Shown here piece by piece: positions 28,500 to 38,423 of a stretch of 64,000 bases of DNA; positions within the stretch are counted from its first letter, which is position 1, and each line of letters opens with the position of its first letter. The position numbers were made by a program, and so were the translations under genes. Under the pieces are notes generated by a model that saw only the letters and a list, made by a program, of their open reading frames with translations, searched no databases and was not told the origin of the DNA. The stretch covers positions 99,116 through 163,115 of the forward strand of contig JAENVS010000036.1 in NCBI GenBank assembly GCA_016650445.1, written 5' to 3'. Source of the stretch: Frankiaceae bacterium (GTDB taxonomy: Bacteria > Actinomycetota > Actinomycetes > Mycobacteriales > SCTD01).

Positions 28500-28795
28500 A
28501 CCCGAGCTACTACCTGTTCCTCGCGGCGCTGCTGTTCACGATCGGCGCGCTCGGCGTGCTGCTGCGCCGCAACGCGATCCTCGTGTTCATGTCGATCGAG
28601 CTGATGCTCAACTCGGTCAACCTGACCCTGGTGACGTTCAGCCGGATCCGCGGCACCCTCGACGGCCAGATCATGGCCTTCTTCGTGATGGTCGTCGCCG
28701 CCGCGGAAGTCGTGATCGGCCTCGCGATCATCATGAGCATCTTCCGCACCCGCCGCTCGGCTTCGGTCGACGACGCCAACCTGCTGAAGTACTGA
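28496..28795 (+). CDS. nuoK: NADH-quinone oxidoreductase subunit K
   Basis: NuoK is a three-helix subunit homologous to MrpC. In its 99 residues, glutamates needed for proton transfer are seen in [15 protein letters not shown] and [13 protein letters not shown]. Its length is normal. The ATG overlaps the nuoJ stop, and nuoL follows after 1 nt. Confidence 0.96.
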   Translation: MNPSYYLFLAALLFTIGALGVLLRRNAILVFMSIELMLNSVNLTLVTFSRIRGTLDGQIMAFFVMVVAAAEVVIGLAIIMSIFRTRRSASVDDANLLKY

Positions 28796-28796
28796 G

Positions 28797-30743
28797 GTGA
28801 GCATGCTGGGTGCCGCGCCGCTCGCGGCCGAGACGATCGAGTACGTCGCCGCCGACGGGCCGCTGTCCTACCTCTGGCTCCTCATCGCGCTCCCCGCGCT
28901 GGGGTCGGCGATCCTGCTGCTCGGCGGCCGGCGTACGGACAAGTGGGGCCCGAACCTCGCCTGCGCCATGACCGGCGCCGCGTTCGTCTACGGGCTCATC
29001 TCGTTCCTGGACCTGCGGGGACGGGCCGAGCAGAGCGTCGACCTGCACCTGTTCTCGTGGATCCCCGTGGCGGGCTTCCACGTCGACGCCGGCCTGCTGT
29101 TCGACCCGTTGAGCGCGACGTTCGTCCTGCTCATCACCGGCGTGGGCTTCCTCATCCACGTCTACTCGCTCGGCTACATGGACGGCGACCCGCGCAAGCG
29201 CATCTTCTTCGCCTACCTCAACCTGTTCGTCGCAGCGATGCTGCTGCTCGTCCTCGGGGACAGCTTCCTTGCGCTGTACGTCGGCTGGGAGGGCGTCGGT
29301 CTCGCGTCGTACCTCTTGATCGCCTTCTACTTCTACCGGCCGACGGCCGCGACCGCCGCGAAGAAGGCGTTCATCGCCAACCGCGTGGGTGACGTCGGGC
29401 TGTCGATCGCGATCATGGTGATGTTCGCGGCGCTGGGCACCACGTCGTTCGAGGGCGTCTTCTCCAACGCGGGGGCGCTGACAGCCGGCACGGCGACGGC
29501 GATCGGGCTGCTGCTGCTGCTCGGCGCGTGCGGCAAGTCCGGTCAGTTCCCCTTGCAGACCTGGCTGCCCGACGCGATGGAGGGCCCGACACCGGTCTCG
29601 GCCCTCATCCACGCCGCGACGATGGTGACGGCCGGCGTCTACCTCATCGCGCGCGCGACGCCGATCTTCGACCACACCGAGACGGCGGCCCTGGTCGTCA
29701 GCATCATCGGCGCGATCACCCTCGTGATCGGATGCATCATCGGCTGCGCCTACGACGACATCAAGAAGGTCCTCGCCTACTCCACCGTCAGCCAGATCGG
29801 CTACATGTTCCTGGCGGTCGGCATCCCCGGCGCCGGCGCCTTCGCGATCCTGCACCTGCTCACGCACGGCTTCTTCAAGGCCTGCATGTTCCTCTCGGCC
29901 GGTTCGGTCATGCACGGCATGGACGACCAGGTCGACATGCGCAGGTACGGCGGACTGCGCAAGTACATGCCCGTCACCTACGCCTGCATGGGCGCCGGCT
30001 ATCTCGCCATCATCGGGCTGCCGCCGTTCGCCGGCTTCTTCAGCAAGGACAAGATCATCGAGTCGGCCTACGACCTGGGCGGGACGCGCGGCTGGGTGCT
30101 CGGCACGGTCGCGCTCCTGGGCGCGGGCGTCACCGCGTTCTACATGACCCGCCTCATGGTGATGACCTTCTTCGGCAACGAGCGCTGGACCGAGGGGCAG
30201 CACCCGCACGAGTCACCGAAGGTCATGACGGTGCCCATGGTCCTACTTGCCGTCGGGTCGCTCGTCAGCGGATTCGGGCTGCTCTACGTCGTCGACCTGC
30301 CCCAGTGGCTGTCGCCCGTTCTCGGCCATCACGAGGAAGCGGGGCCGCACACCATCAGCGTCGTCGTACTGACGGCGCTGACGCTCGTCGTCGTAGCCGG
30401 TGGCGTGGCCGGCGCGGTCTACGCCTTCGGTCGACGACCGGTGCCGACGACGCCCCCGGTCGCCGTCACCCCCATCACCGTCGCCGCCCGCAAGAACCTC
30501 TACTTCGACTCGCTCAACGAGTCGTTGCTGATGCGCCCCGGCCAGTACCTCACCCGCGCGCTGGTCTTCCTCGACAACCGAGGCATCGACGGCGCCGTCA
30601 ACGGTCTCGCGGCCGGCATCGGGGGCGGATCAGGCCGGCTGCGGCGGATCCAGACCGGGTTCGTGCGCTCCTACGCGCTGTCGATGTTCGGCGGCGCCGC
30701 GGTCGTGGTCGCCGCCCTCCTCGCGGTCAGGCTCGGCACATGA
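28797..30743 (+). CDS. nuoL: NADH-quinone oxidoreductase subunit L
   Basis: NuoL is the distal antiporter-like proton pump with the long lateral helix. The 648 residues contain the key acid and lysine segments [57 protein letters not shown] and [19 protein letters not shown]. The last 150 residues give the amphipathic lateral helix and a final anchor. The start is GTG at 28797 or ATG two codons on; both follow the nuoK stop closely. Confidence 0.96.
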   Translation: MSMLGAAPLAAETIEYVAADGPLSYLWLLIALPALGSAILLLGGRRTDKWGPNLACAMTGAAFVYGLISFLDLRGRAEQSVDLHLFSWIPVAGFHVDAGLLFDPLSATFVLLITGVGFLIHVYSLGYMDGDPRKRIFFAYLNLFVAAMLLLVLGDSFLALYVGWEGVGLASYLLIAFYFYRPTAATAAKKAFIANRVGDVGLSIAIMVMFAALGTTSFEGVFSNAGALTAGTATAIGLLLLLGACGKSGQFPLQTWLPDAMEGPTPVSALIHAATMVTAGVYLIARATPIFDHTETAALVVSIIGAITLVIGCIIGCAYDDIKKVLAYSTVSQIGYMFLAVGIPGAGAFAILHLLTHGFFKACMFLSAGSVMHGMDDQVDMRRYGGLRKYMPVTYACMGAGYLAIIGLPPFAGFFSKDKIIESAYDLGGTRGWVLGTVALLGAGVTAFYMTRLMVMTFFGNERWTEGQHPHESPKVMTVPMVLLAVGSLVSGFGLLYVVDLPQWLSPVLGHHEEAGPHTISVVVLTALTLVVVAGGVAGAVYAFGRRPVPTTPPVAVTPITVAARKNLYFDSLNESLLMRPGQYLTRALVFLDNRGIDGAVNGLAAGIGGGSGRLRRIQTGFVRSYALSMFGGAAVVVAALLAVRLGT

Positions 30744-32314
30744 CCCCCTGGCTGACAATCCTCGGGATCGTTCCCCTGGTCGGCGCCGTGGCTGTCGGCG
30801 CGACCCCCCGGCGCTCGCCGCTGCTCGCCAAGCAGATCGCACTCGTGACCTCGCTCGTCGTGCTCCTGCTCACGCTGGCGATGTGCGTCGACTTCGAGCC
30901 GAAGGGTGACCGCTTCCAGTTCGTCCAGAAGCACGACTGGATCTCCTCGTTCGGCGTGCAGTACGCCGTCGGCGCCGACGGCATCGCGCTCGTGCTCATC
31001 GCGCTGGTCGCCGTGCTCGTGCCGGTCGTGATCCTCGCGTCCTGGTACGACGCCGACCCCGAGGCCGAGAGCAGCGCCGGCACCGACGGCCCGCCCGTGC
31101 CGGAGCGCAAGCGGAGCGTCAAGACGTTCTTCGCCCTGCTGCTCGTGCTCGAGACGATGATGATCGGCGTCTTCGCGGCGACCGACGTCTTCCTGTTCTA
31201 CGTCTTCTTCGAGGCGATGCTCATCCCGATGTACTTCCTGATCGGGAGCTACGGCGGCCCGAAGCGGTCGTACGCTGCGGTGAAGTTCCTGCTCTACAGC
31301 CTGTTCGGTGGGCTGCTTATGCTCGCGGCTGTCATCGGCCTCTACGTCGCATCCGCGCGGCAGGGGCTCGGCACGTTCGAGTTCGACAAGCTGACGCAGA
31401 TGGAGTTCAGCCACAGCACGCAGGTCCTGCTGTTCCTCGGCTTCTTCATCGCCTTCGCGATCAAGGCGCCGTTGTTCCCCTTCCACACCTGGCTGCCCGA
31501 CGCCGGTGCCGAGGCCCCCATCGGGGGCGCGGTGCTGCTCGTCGGCGTGCTCGACAAGGTCGGCACCTTCGGCTTCCTGCGCTACTGCCTGCCGCTCTTC
31601 CCGTGGGCCGCGCGTGAGCTCGCTCCGCTGGTCATCACGCTCTGCGTCATCGGGATCTTGTACGGCGCGCTGCTCGCGATGGGACAGAAGGACCTGAAGC
31701 GGCTGGTCTCCTACACGTCGGTCGCGCACTTCGGCTTCATCGGCCTTGGTTGCTTCGCGTTCACGACCCAGGCGCAGACCGGCGCCGTGCTGTACATGGT
31801 CAACCACGGCCTGTCGACCGGGGCGCTGTTCCTGGTCGTGGGCTTCCTGGTGGTCCGGGGTCGCAGCCGGCTCGTCGGTGACTACTCCGGCATCGGCCAA
31901 GTCGCTCCTGTGCTGTCCGGCGTCTTCCTGGTGGCCGGCCTGTCGTCGCTCGCGCTGCCGGGACTGTCGACGTTCGTCAGCGAGTTCCTCGTGCTGGTCG
32001 GGACGTATCAGCGCTACCAGGTCGCTGCCATCCTCGCCACGGTCGGCATCATCTTCGCCGCCCTCTACATCCTGCTGATGTACCAGCGGACGATGCAGGG
32101 GACGCTGTCCGCGGCGCACGAGAAGATGCGGGACCTACGGCTGCGCGAGGTCCTCGCGGTCGGTCCGCTGCTCGCGCTGATGATCGTCTTCGGCTTCTAC
32201 CCCAAACCGCTGACCGACATCATCACGCCGGCGGTCACCCACACCATGGAGGACCTCGGCGTGCAGGACCCCGCGCCGAGCCAGCTCAACACCGCCACGA
32301 CCGAGAAGCGCTGA
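30740..32314 (+). CDS. nuoM: NADH-quinone oxidoreductase subunit M
   Basis: NuoM is the middle antiporter-like pump. The 524 residues carry the conserved glutamate region [39 protein letters not shown] and [19 protein letters not shown] with its lysines. The ATG overlaps the nuoL stop by 4 nt. The same frame is open far upstream through nuoL, but that part is arginine-rich shadow sequence. Confidence 0.96.
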   Translation: MTPWLTILGIVPLVGAVAVGATPRRSPLLAKQIALVTSLVVLLLTLAMCVDFEPKGDRFQFVQKHDWISSFGVQYAVGADGIALVLIALVAVLVPVVILASWYDADPEAESSAGTDGPPVPERKRSVKTFFALLLVLETMMIGVFAATDVFLFYVFFEAMLIPMYFLIGSYGGPKRSYAAVKFLLYSLFGGLLMLAAVIGLYVASARQGLGTFEFDKLTQMEFSHSTQVLLFLGFFIAFAIKAPLFPFHTWLPDAGAEAPIGGAVLLVGVLDKVGTFGFLRYCLPLFPWAARELAPLVITLCVIGILYGALLAMGQKDLKRLVSYTSVAHFGFIGLGCFAFTTQAQTGAVLYMVNHGLSTGALFLVVGFLVVRGRSRLVGDYSGIGQVAPVLSGVFLVAGLSSLALPGLSTFVSEFLVLVGTYQRYQVAAILATVGIIFAALYILLMYQRTMQGTLSAAHEKMRDLRLREVLAVGPLLALMIVFGFYPKPLTDIITPAVTHTMEDLGVQDPAPSQLNTATTEKR

Positions 32315-32321
32315 GGACCGC

Positions 32322-33860
32322 ATGCCCACCGACATCCAGGCGCCGGAGATCCTCTACGGCCCCTTGAGCCCGATGCTCATCGTCTTCGCGGCGGCGTGCA
32401 TCGGGGTGCTTGTCGAGGCCCTCGCGCCCGCTGCCCGGCGGCGGGGCATCCAGGTCGTGCTGGCCGTGGGCGGTCTGCTGGCCGCCCTGGTCGCGATCAT
32501 CGTGCAGCGCGGTGCCCGCACCCTCACGGCCGGCGACGCCATCGCCGTCGACGGTCCGACGCTGTTCATCCAGGGTGTGCTCGTCGTGCTCGGCGTCCTG
32601 TCGATCCTGCTGCTCGCCGAGCGCGGGCTGGACGGGTCGGGCGGCGCGGTCGTCGCGCGGGCGTCCACCACGCCAGGGTCGCGCGAGGACATGCGCCTCG
32701 CTGACAGCGACGCCATGCAGAGCGAGGTCTTCCCGCTCGCGATGTTCTCGCTCGGCGGGATGATGCTCTTCCCGGCGTCCAACAACCTGCTGCTGATGTT
32801 CGTCGCGCTGGAGACCCTGTCGTTCCCGCTGTACCTTATGGCCGGCCTCGCTCGCCGTCGCCGGCTGCTGTCGCAGGAAGCGGCCGTCAAGTACTTCCTG
32901 CTCGGAGCGTTCGCGAGCGCGTTCTTCATCTACGGCGTCGCGCTGCTCTACGGCTACGCCGGCAGCGTCGACGCAGGCAAGATCTTCGACGCGACGGGCG
33001 ATGTCGGGAGCAACGACGTCCTGCTCTACCTCGGCCTCGCCATGCTGGCCGTCGGGCTGCTGTTCAAGATCGGCGCCGTACCCTTCCAAGCCTGGACGCC
33101 CGACGTCTACCAAGGCTCGCCGACCCCCGTCACCGCGCTCATGGCGGCCTGCACGAAGATCGCCGCTTTCGGCGCTGTCCTGCGGGTGTTCTACGTCGCG
33201 GTCGGCCGGGACCAGTGGGACTGGCGTCCGATGATGTGGGCGATCGCCATCCTCACCATGGTCGTCGGCGCAATCCTCGCGGTGACCCAGACCGACGTGA
33301 AGCGGATGCTCGCCTACTCCTCGGTCGCGCACACCGGGTTCATCCTCATCGGCGTCATCGCGGTCAGCAAGGCGGGCTTGTCCGGCACGCTCTTCTACCT
33401 TGCGACGTACGGATTCACGACCATGGCCGCGTTCGCCATCGTCACCCTCGTGCGGGACAGCAGCGGCGAGGCGACACATCTCGCCCAGTGGACCGGGCTC
33501 GGGCGCCGCAGCCCGCTCGTGGCCGGCGTGTTCGCGTTCTTGCTCTTCGCCTTCGCCGGCATCCCGCTCACCAGCGGCTTCATGGCGAAGTTCGCGGTGT
33601 TCCAGGCCGGGACCGCAGGCGGGGCCGGCGTACTCGTCGTCGTGGGTGTGGTCGCGAGCGCGGTGACCGCGTTCTTCTACGCCCGGGTCGTCGTCCTGAT
33701 GTTCTTCAACGAACCGGCTGCTGACGGTCCCACTGTCGCCATTCCGAGCGCCCTGACGGCCACCACGATCGCGCTCGGTCTCGCGGTCACGATCGTGCTC
33801 GGGGTCTACCCTCAGCCGATGCTCGATCTCGCCGACCAGGCCGCGCTGTTCATCCGGTGA
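32322..33860 (+). CDS. nuoN: NADH-quinone oxidoreductase subunit N
   Basis: NuoN is the third antiporter-like pump. The 512 residues show FVALETLSFPLYLMAGLARR, KIGAVPFQAWTPDVYQGSPTP, ALMAACTKIAAFGAVLR and TDVKRMLAYSSVAHTGFILIG. It lies 7 nt after nuoM and closes the fourteen-gene Complex I operon. The polyprenyl synthase GTG overlaps its stop, so the quinone gene is part of the same transcript. Confidence 0.96.
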   Translation: MPTDIQAPEILYGPLSPMLIVFAAACIGVLVEALAPAARRRGIQVVLAVGGLLAALVAIIVQRGARTLTAGDAIAVDGPTLFIQGVLVVLGVLSILLLAERGLDGSGGAVVARASTTPGSREDMRLADSDAMQSEVFPLAMFSLGGMMLFPASNNLLLMFVALETLSFPLYLMAGLARRRRLLSQEAAVKYFLLGAFASAFFIYGVALLYGYAGSVDAGKIFDATGDVGSNDVLLYLGLAMLAVGLLFKIGAVPFQAWTPDVYQGSPTPVTALMAACTKIAAFGAVLRVFYVAVGRDQWDWRPMMWAIAILTMVVGAILAVTQTDVKRMLAYSSVAHTGFILIGVIAVSKAGLSGTLFYLATYGFTTMAAFAIVTLVRDSSGEATHLAQWTGLGRRSPLVAGVFAFLLFAFAGIPLTSGFMAKFAVFQAGTAGGAGVLVVVGVVASAVTAFFYARVVVLMFFNEPAADGPTVAIPSALTATTIALGLAVTIVLGVYPQPMLDLADQAALFIR

Positions 33861-34867
33861 TGTCCGTGGGGCTCCCGTCAGGCGCCGGCGTGCTGGCCTC
33901 CGCGGAGCCCGAGCTGGCCGCCTCGATATCGCGTGGGCTCACTGCTGTGGAGGCACGGCTGCACGAGGTCGTCGGCAGCGCGCACCCCCTTCTCGCCGCC
34001 TCCGCGCGGCATCTGGTCTCCGCGGGCGGCAAGCGGGTCCGCCCGATGCTGACCCTGCTCGCGTCGCACCTGGGCGACCCGGCCACTCCCGCTGTCATCG
34101 ACGCCGCGGTGGTCGTCGAGCTGACCCACCTCGCGACGCTCTACCACGACGACGTGATGGACGAGGCCGACGTGCGCCGCGGTGCGCCGAGCGCCAACAC
34201 CCGCTGGACCAACACGGTTGCGATCCTCACCGGCGACTACCTGTTCGCGAGGGCGTCGGACCTCACCGCGGGGCTCGGCACCGAGGTCACGCACATCCAG
34301 TCCCGCACGTTCGCGCGCCTGGTCGAGGGACAGATCGCCGAGACGGCCGGCCCGCTCGACGGCATCGACCCCGTCCACCATCACCTGAAGGTGCTCGCCG
34401 ACAAGACCGGCTCGCTCATCGCGACGAGCGCGCGGCTGGGCGCCATGCTCGCCGGGGCACCCGAGCGCGACGTCGAGACGGTCGCGCGGTTCGGCGAGCT
34501 CTACGGCCTCGCGTTCCAGCTGTCCGACGACCTCATCGACATCTCGAGCGAAGCGGCCGAGTCCGGCAAGACGCCCGGCACCGACCTGCGCGAGGGCATC
34601 CGGACGTTGCCGGTGCTGCTCGTCCTCGGCGGATCCGACGCCGAGGGAGCCAGGCTGCGCGAGCTGCTCGCCGGTGACCTCACTGACGACGGGCGGCTGA
34701 CCGAGGCGCTCGGACTGCTCCGCGCGCATCCCGCCATGGACGAGGCGCGCAGCCAGCTGGTCGCCTACACCGACGAGGCACGGGCGGTGGCCGGCGAGCT
34801 CCCCGACGGCCCGTGCCGCGGCGCGCTGCTCGCACTGACGGAGTTCGTGCTCGCCAGGACCGGTTGA
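33857..34867 (+). CDS. Polyprenyl diphosphate synthase (probable menaquinone side-chain synthase)
   Basis: This trans-isoprenyl diphosphate synthase (336 residues) elongates farnesyl/geranylgeranyl diphosphate with isopentenyl diphosphate. The first Asp-rich motif is [15 protein letters not shown] and the second is [32 protein letters not shown] binds diphosphate. Small residues before the first motif suggest a long product. Overlap with nuoN (GTGA) and the reductase before nuoA point to menaquinone. Product length (C35-C45) cannot be told from sequence. The start may be GTG or the next codon, ATG. Confidence 0.9.
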   Translation: MMSVGLPSGAGVLASAEPELAASISRGLTAVEARLHEVVGSAHPLLAASARHLVSAGGKRVRPMLTLLASHLGDPATPAVIDAAVVVELTHLATLYHDDVMDEADVRRGAPSANTRWTNTVAILTGDYLFARASDLTAGLGTEVTHIQSRTFARLVEGQIAETAGPLDGIDPVHHHLKVLADKTGSLIATSARLGAMLAGAPERDVETVARFGELYGLAFQLSDDLIDISSEAAESGKTPGTDLREGIRTLPVLLVLGGSDAEGARLRELLAGDLTDDGRLTEALGLLRAHPAMDEARSQLVAYTDEARAVAGELPDGPCRGALLALTEFVLARTG

Positions 34868-34871
34868 CGTC

Positions 34872-35306
34872 GTGACGGCGACGGGTGAGCCCATCCGATA
34901 CTCCCTCGAGTGGGGCCCGGGGTTCTCGGTCTCCGTGTTCAACCTCGGCCTGGCCTGCTGCGCCGTCGAGGTCGTCGCCGCCGGGATGCGCAGAAGCGAG
35001 CTCCTCGACCACGGCGCGGTCCCGGCGGGCGGGCCGGTGTCCGCCGACGTGCTGGTCGTGTCCGGCACCGTCACCGACAAGCTCGCACCCTCCGTACTCG
35101 AGCTGTACGCCGGCTTCGCGTCGCCGCCGTACGTCATGTCCTTCGGGGCCTGCTCCAACTCGGGCGGTCCGTACTGGGACAGCTACTGCGTGACCAAGGG
35201 CGTCGACCAGCTCATCCCGGTCGACGTCTACGTACCCGGCTGCCCGCCACGGCCCGAGGCGCTGCTCCAGGGTCTGCTCGAGCTGCGGAAGCGAATGCTG
35301 CGATGA
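34872..35306 (+). CDS. NuoB-like subunit, second copy
   Basis: This 144-residue paralogue of NuoB keeps all four N2 cluster ligands: C29/C30 in [16 protein letters not shown]94 in FGACSNSGG and C124 in [12 protein letters not shown]. It lacks the N- and C-terminal extensions of the operon copy. The GTG is 4 nt after the polyprenyl synthase stop and the stop overlaps a NuoC-like ATG. It is followed by NuoC- and NuoI-like genes, but no second nuoD, nuoH or pump gene is in view. It could be an alternative peripheral module or a remnant of a second complex. Confidence 0.88.
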   Translation: MTATGEPIRYSLEWGPGFSVSVFNLGLACCAVEVVAAGMRRSELLDHGAVPAGGPVSADVLVVSGTVTDKLAPSVLELYAGFASPPYVMSFGACSNSGGPYWDSYCVTKGVDQLIPVDVYVPGCPPRPEALLQGLLELRKRMLR

Positions 35307-35863
35307 CTGACGACGAGCTCGCCGACCGCGTGCGCGCACTGCTGGGTGGCTCCGTGAGCTGTTCGGTGTCCTACGGCACTGTGACGGCGGACGTGCCCCG
35401 CGAGCGCTGGGTGGAGGCGGCAAGCGCCGTGCGGGACACCCTCGGCATGGTGTTCTTCGACCTGCTGACCGCGGTCGACGTGCTCGAGGACGGCTTCGAC
35501 GTGGTCGTCCGGCTGTGGGCTCCGGCCGACCGTCACGGTCTGCTGCTCCGGACGCGCTGCCCGCGGGACGACGCGAGGGTGGCGTCGTTGACCTCCGTCT
35601 TCGCCGGTGCCGCCTGGCACGAGCGGCAGGTGTGGGAGATGTTCGACATCGACGTCGACGGCCATCCCGGGCTGACCCCGCTGCTGCTGCCGCCGGGCTT
35701 CGAGGGCCACCCGATGCGCAAGGAGTTCGTGCTGGCCGCGCGCGTCGCCAAGGCCTGGCCGGGAGCGAAGGACCCGGGGGAGTCCGACAGCGACCTCGCC
35801 ACCGGCCGCCCGCGCCGTCGGCTGCAGCCGCCGGGCGTGCCGCGACCGGGGAGCCGGCCATGA
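35303..35863 (+). CDS. NuoC-like subunit, second copy
   Basis: This 186-residue protein is related to the NuoC family. It keeps the signature [20 protein letters not shown] and the following [16 protein letters not shown], but is otherwise well diverged from the operon copy (no long leader, different tail rich in Arg/Pro). It is translationally coupled to the NuoB-like gene before it and the NuoI-like gene after it (both 4-nt overlaps). Its partner NuoD is not encoded next to it. I infer that it may assemble with NuoD of the main operon or with a NuoD-like protein elsewhere. Confidence 0.85.
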   Translation: MTDDELADRVRALLGGSVSCSVSYGTVTADVPRERWVEAASAVRDTLGMVFFDLLTAVDVLEDGFDVVVRLWAPADRHGLLLRTRCPRDDARVASLTSVFAGAAWHERQVWEMFDIDVDGHPGLTPLLLPPGFEGHPMRKEFVLAARVAKAWPGAKDPGESDSDLATGRPRRRLQPPGVPRPGSRP

Positions 35864-36234
35864 CCGCCGTGCCCGACCGCGCTCGGGGCGTCATCGCGCT
35901 GCACGAGGACAGCTGCACGTCCTGCATGCTCTGCGCGCGCGAGTGTCCCGACTGGTGCATCTACATCGACTCCCACAAGGAGACGCGACCGCCGTCGACG
36001 CCGCACGGCCACCCACGGGTGGAGGCGGTGCTCGACCGGTTCGCCATCGACTTCTCGCTGTGCATGTACTGCGGCATCTGCATCGAGGTGTGCCCGTTCG
36101 ACGCGCTGTTCTGGTCGCCGGAGTACTCGTACGCCGGGCCGGACCCGCTCTCGCTCCTGCAGGAGCGAGACGAGCTCGGCACCTGGCTGCGCAGTGTGCC
36201 GGAGCCGGAACCGGGCAGCACCGACGTACGTTGA
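35860..36234 (+). CDS. NuoI-like 2x[4Fe-4S] ferredoxin, short
   Basis: This 124-residue protein has two [4Fe-4S] ligand blocks, [20 protein letters not shown] (C19, C22, C25, C29) and [19 protein letters not shown] (C68, C71, C74, C78). The spacing matches NuoI and related hydrogenase or formate-lyase ferredoxins. It is shorter than NuoI (181) and lacks the N-terminal amphipathic anchor. It is coupled to the NuoB- and NuoC-like genes, so the three products probably form one electron-transfer module. The downstream htpX gene starts 22 nt later. Confidence 0.88.
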   Translation: MTAVPDRARGVIALHEDSCTSCMLCARECPDWCIYIDSHKETRPPSTPHGHPRVEAVLDRFAIDFSLCMYCGICIEVCPFDALFWSPEYSYAGPDPLSLLQERDELGTWLRSVPEPEPGSTDVR

Positions 36235-36256
36235 TCGCGCAGGAGAGGAGCTGGAG

Positions 36257-37135
36257 TTGCACCAACGCAACGGACTGAAGACGGCCGCGCTGCTCGGGCT
36301 GCTGTCCGGCCTGATCCTGCTGGCGGGCCGCGCCATCGGCGGCAGCGGTGGCCTCATGATCGCGCTGTTCATCGCCCTTGCGATGAACGGCTTCTCGTAC
36401 TTCTACAGCGACAAGCTCGCGCTTCGATCGATGCGGGCCTACCCGGTCAGTCAGGTCCAGCAGCCGCAGCTCTACGGCATCGTCGCCGAGCTGGCGGCGT
36501 CGATGCGAATGCCGATGCCGAGGCTGTACGTCAGCCCGACCGAGGCGCCCAACGCGTTCGCGACCGGGCGCAACCCGCGCAACGCCGCGGTGTGCTGCAC
36601 GGAGGGCATCCTGCGCCTGCTCGACGAACGAGAGCTGCGCGGTGTGCTCGGCCACGAGCTCGCGCACGTCGGCAACCGCGACATCCTCATCAGCTCGGTC
36701 GCCGCGACCCTCGCCACGGTCATCACCTTCCTCGCGCACATGGCCCAGATGGCGATGCTCTTCGGCGGGATGGGCCGCGGCGACGACGACGAGGGCGGTC
36801 CCGGCATCTTCGGTGCGCTGCTGTTCATGATCCTCGGACCGATCGCCGCCGGGATCATCCAGATGGCCATCAGCCGCAGCCGCGAGTACCAAGCCGACGC
36901 CAGCGGCGCGCAGATCACGGGCGACCCGCTCGCGCTCGCGAGCGCGCTGCGCAAGCTCGAGCTCGGCACGCAGGCACGGCCGCTGGTGGAGAGCCCCAAC
37001 CTCGCCCCGACGAGCTCGCTGATGATCGCCAACCCGTTCCGCGGCGGCGCCGGTCTCGCCAGGATGTTCAGCACCCACCCGCCGATGGCCGAGCGCATCG
37101 CCCGCCTCGAGGCGATGGCCGGCTACCCCCGCTGA
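36257..37135 (+). CDS. htpX: Zinc metalloprotease HtpX
   Basis: HtpX is a membrane-bound M48 protease that degrades damaged membrane proteins. The 292 residues have two N-terminal helices, the zinc motif [14 protein letters not shown], two more hydrophobic segments ([35 protein letters not shown]) and the third ligand region [13 protein letters not shown] chose TTG ([14 protein letters not shown]) with GGAG 6 nt before it, since HtpX proteins usually begin M-H-x-N-x-L-K-T. Longer frames overlap the NuoI-like gene. Confidence 0.92.
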   Translation: MHQRNGLKTAALLGLLSGLILLAGRAIGGSGGLMIALFIALAMNGFSYFYSDKLALRSMRAYPVSQVQQPQLYGIVAELAASMRMPMPRLYVSPTEAPNAFATGRNPRNAAVCCTEGILRLLDERELRGVLGHELAHVGNRDILISSVAATLATVITFLAHMAQMAMLFGGMGRGDDDEGGPGIFGALLFMILGPIAAGIIQMAISRSREYQADASGAQITGDPLALASALRKLELGTQARPLVESPNLAPTSSLMIANPFRGGAGLARMFSTHPPMAERIARLEAMAGYPR

Positions 37136-37155
37136 GCCGCGTCTCGCCCGTCCTT

Positions 37156-37216
37156 GCGTCAGAAGACGGGTGCGGGGGTCGCCGCATGCGGGGTCGCCGC
37201 GTGTGCGTTCTGACGC
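37156..37216. repeat. Long inverted repeat with internal direct repeat between htpX and yajQ
   Basis: GCGTCAGAA (37156-37164) and TTCTGACGC (37208-37216) are exact inverted copies around a 43-nt loop that holds GGGGTCGCCGC twice. It lies between two convergent genes, so a bidirectional terminator is the simplest reading. The long loop and inner repeat are not typical, and a small mobile repeat remnant is possible. Confidence 0.45.
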
Positions 37217-37229
37217 GGCGGGTGGGTCG

Positions 37230-37718
37230 TCAGCGGTAGTTGGTGAACTGCAGGGCGAAGTCGAACTCGTGACCCTTGAGCAGCGCGATGACGGCCTGCA
37301 GGTCGTCCTTCTTCTTGCCGCTGACGCGCAGCTGGTCGCCCTGGATCTGCGGCTGGATGCCCTTCGGTCCTTCGTCGCGGATCACCTTCGCGACCTTCTT
37401 GGCGTTCTCCTGGGAGATGCCCTCGCTGACCTTCGCCGTGATGCGGTACTCCTTGCCGGACTGCTGCGGCTCGCCGGCGTCCAGCGTCTTCAGCGAGATC
37501 GACCTCTTGACCAGCTTCTCCTTGAAGACGTCGAGGACTGCGGCGCACCGCTCCTCGCTCTCGGCCTTGAGGGCGATGTCGTCGCCGCTCCACGCGATCG
37601 AGGCGCCGACTCCCTTGAAGTCGTAGCGGGTCGCAACCTCCTTCGCCGTCTGGTTCAAGGCGTTGTCGACCTCCTGCCGGTCGACCTTGCTGACGATGTC
37701 GAACGACGGGTCGGCCAC
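37230..37718 (-). CDS. YajQ family nucleotide-binding protein
   Basis: YajQ proteins (162 residues here, normal length) have two ferredoxin-like domains. The family start [19 protein letters not shown], then [11 protein letters not shown], and RQGIREEAKKVAK-like central helices are visible ([17 protein letters not shown]). Members bind nucleotides or nucleic acid, and in Xanthomonas one binds cyclic di-GMP; the role in actinobacteria is unproved. The GTG start gives MADPSFD, the usual N-terminus. Confidence 0.93.
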   Translation of the reverse strand: MADPSFDIVSKVDRQEVDNALNQTAKEVATRYDFKGVGASIAWSGDDIALKAESEERCAAVLDVFKEKLVKRSISLKTLDAGEPQQSGKEYRITAKVSEGISQENAKKVAKVIRDEGPKGIQPQIQGDQLRVSGKKKDDLQAVIALLKGHEFDFALQFTNYR

Positions 37719-37751
37719 GTCTCGCTCCTTGCTATCGTCTCCCGCGCACCA

Positions 37752-37836
37752 GGCGGGTTGCCCGAGTGGTCAAAGGGAGCAGACTGTAAATCTGCCGGCT
37801 CAGCCTACGAAGGTTCGAACCCTTCACCCGCCACCA
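37752..37836 (+). tRNA. tRNA-Tyr (GTA)
   Basis: The acceptor stem GGCGGGT pairs with ACCCGCC, followed by discriminator A and an encoded CCA. The anticodon loop is CTGTAAA (GTA) and the T arm is GGTTCGAACCC-like. The long variable arm (GCCGGCTCAGCCTACG region) is the class II feature expected of bacterial tRNA-Tyr. It lies 33 nt from the yajQ start, on the opposite strand. Confidence 0.96.
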
Positions 37837-37845
37837 CCTCTGCGT

Positions 37846-37888
37846 ACAACCCCTGACCCGCAAGAACGGGTCAGGGGTTGTCTGTTTT
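37846..37888 (+). terminator. Rho-independent terminator after tRNA-Tyr
   Basis: A perfect 15-bp stem, ACAACCCCTGACCCG with CGGGTCAGGGGTTGT, encloses a 6-nt loop (CAAGAA) and is followed by CTGTTTT. It starts 10 nt after the encoded CCA and closes the tRNA transcript. Confidence 0.92.
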
Positions 37889-37951
37889 CCAGGCTGGTTG
37901 GAACGGTCAAGAACTGTTGTCACGGGCGAGACTCGCTGGTCTGCTAGTTCG

Positions 37952-38423
37952 GTGCCGGGAACGTACGAGGAGCGCTCGGATCAGGTCCGCAACGCGGTGC
38001 AGCGGGGCTTGGCCGACGGCCGGGACGTGGACGCGCTGTACGCCGAGCTGGCCCGGTCGGACGACCGACGACACCCCCACCCGGCGCGCGCCGTGCTCGA
38101 CCTTGCGGTTGCCGCGCTCGCGCTGGCCAGCACCGACCCAGCGCAGCCAGTGGTCTACGAAGGACTACGCGAGACGTACCTGCCCGAGGTCGTCTTTCCG
38201 AGGGCGCGTACAGCACCGCAACAGCCAGTACATGCTCTACGCCGCCGCGGCTCTGCGCGGCGGGCTCGAGCCGGACCTGGCCAGCGATACCGGCTGGTGG
38301 GGCGCACCGGCGTGGGAGTACGCGTACTACGCGCTCGTGATCTACCTCCGTGTTGCCGCCGAGCGCACCGGCCGCTCCGTGTCCGAGCTCGCGAGTGAGC
38401 TGCTCAGTCAGGCGCGTCGCTAG
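37952..38423 (+). pseudogene. Frameshifted gene, unknown conserved-looking protein (about 156 residues if intact)
   Basis: Two overlapping frames carry one protein. The first frame reads good sequence up to LRETYLPEVV, and the second continues FRGRVQHRNSQYMLY to SELASELLSQARR. Beyond the join each frame turns into arginine-rich noise. Removing one T from the TTT run at 38195-38197 restores a single frame. The repaired product is helical, with a Trp/Tyr-rich patch (GWWGAPAWEYAYYALVIYLR). I do not recognise the family. The alternatives are a true single-base insertion, a sequencing error or frameshifting. It lies just after the tRNA-Tyr terminator, a usual spot for acquired genes. Confidence 0.7.

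Noticed and set aside
29528..30739. Upstream extension of the nuoM frame through nuoL (would give 928 residues)
   Set aside because: The extension is Arg/His shadow sequence of nuoL; NuoM begins at the ATG overlapping the nuoL stop.
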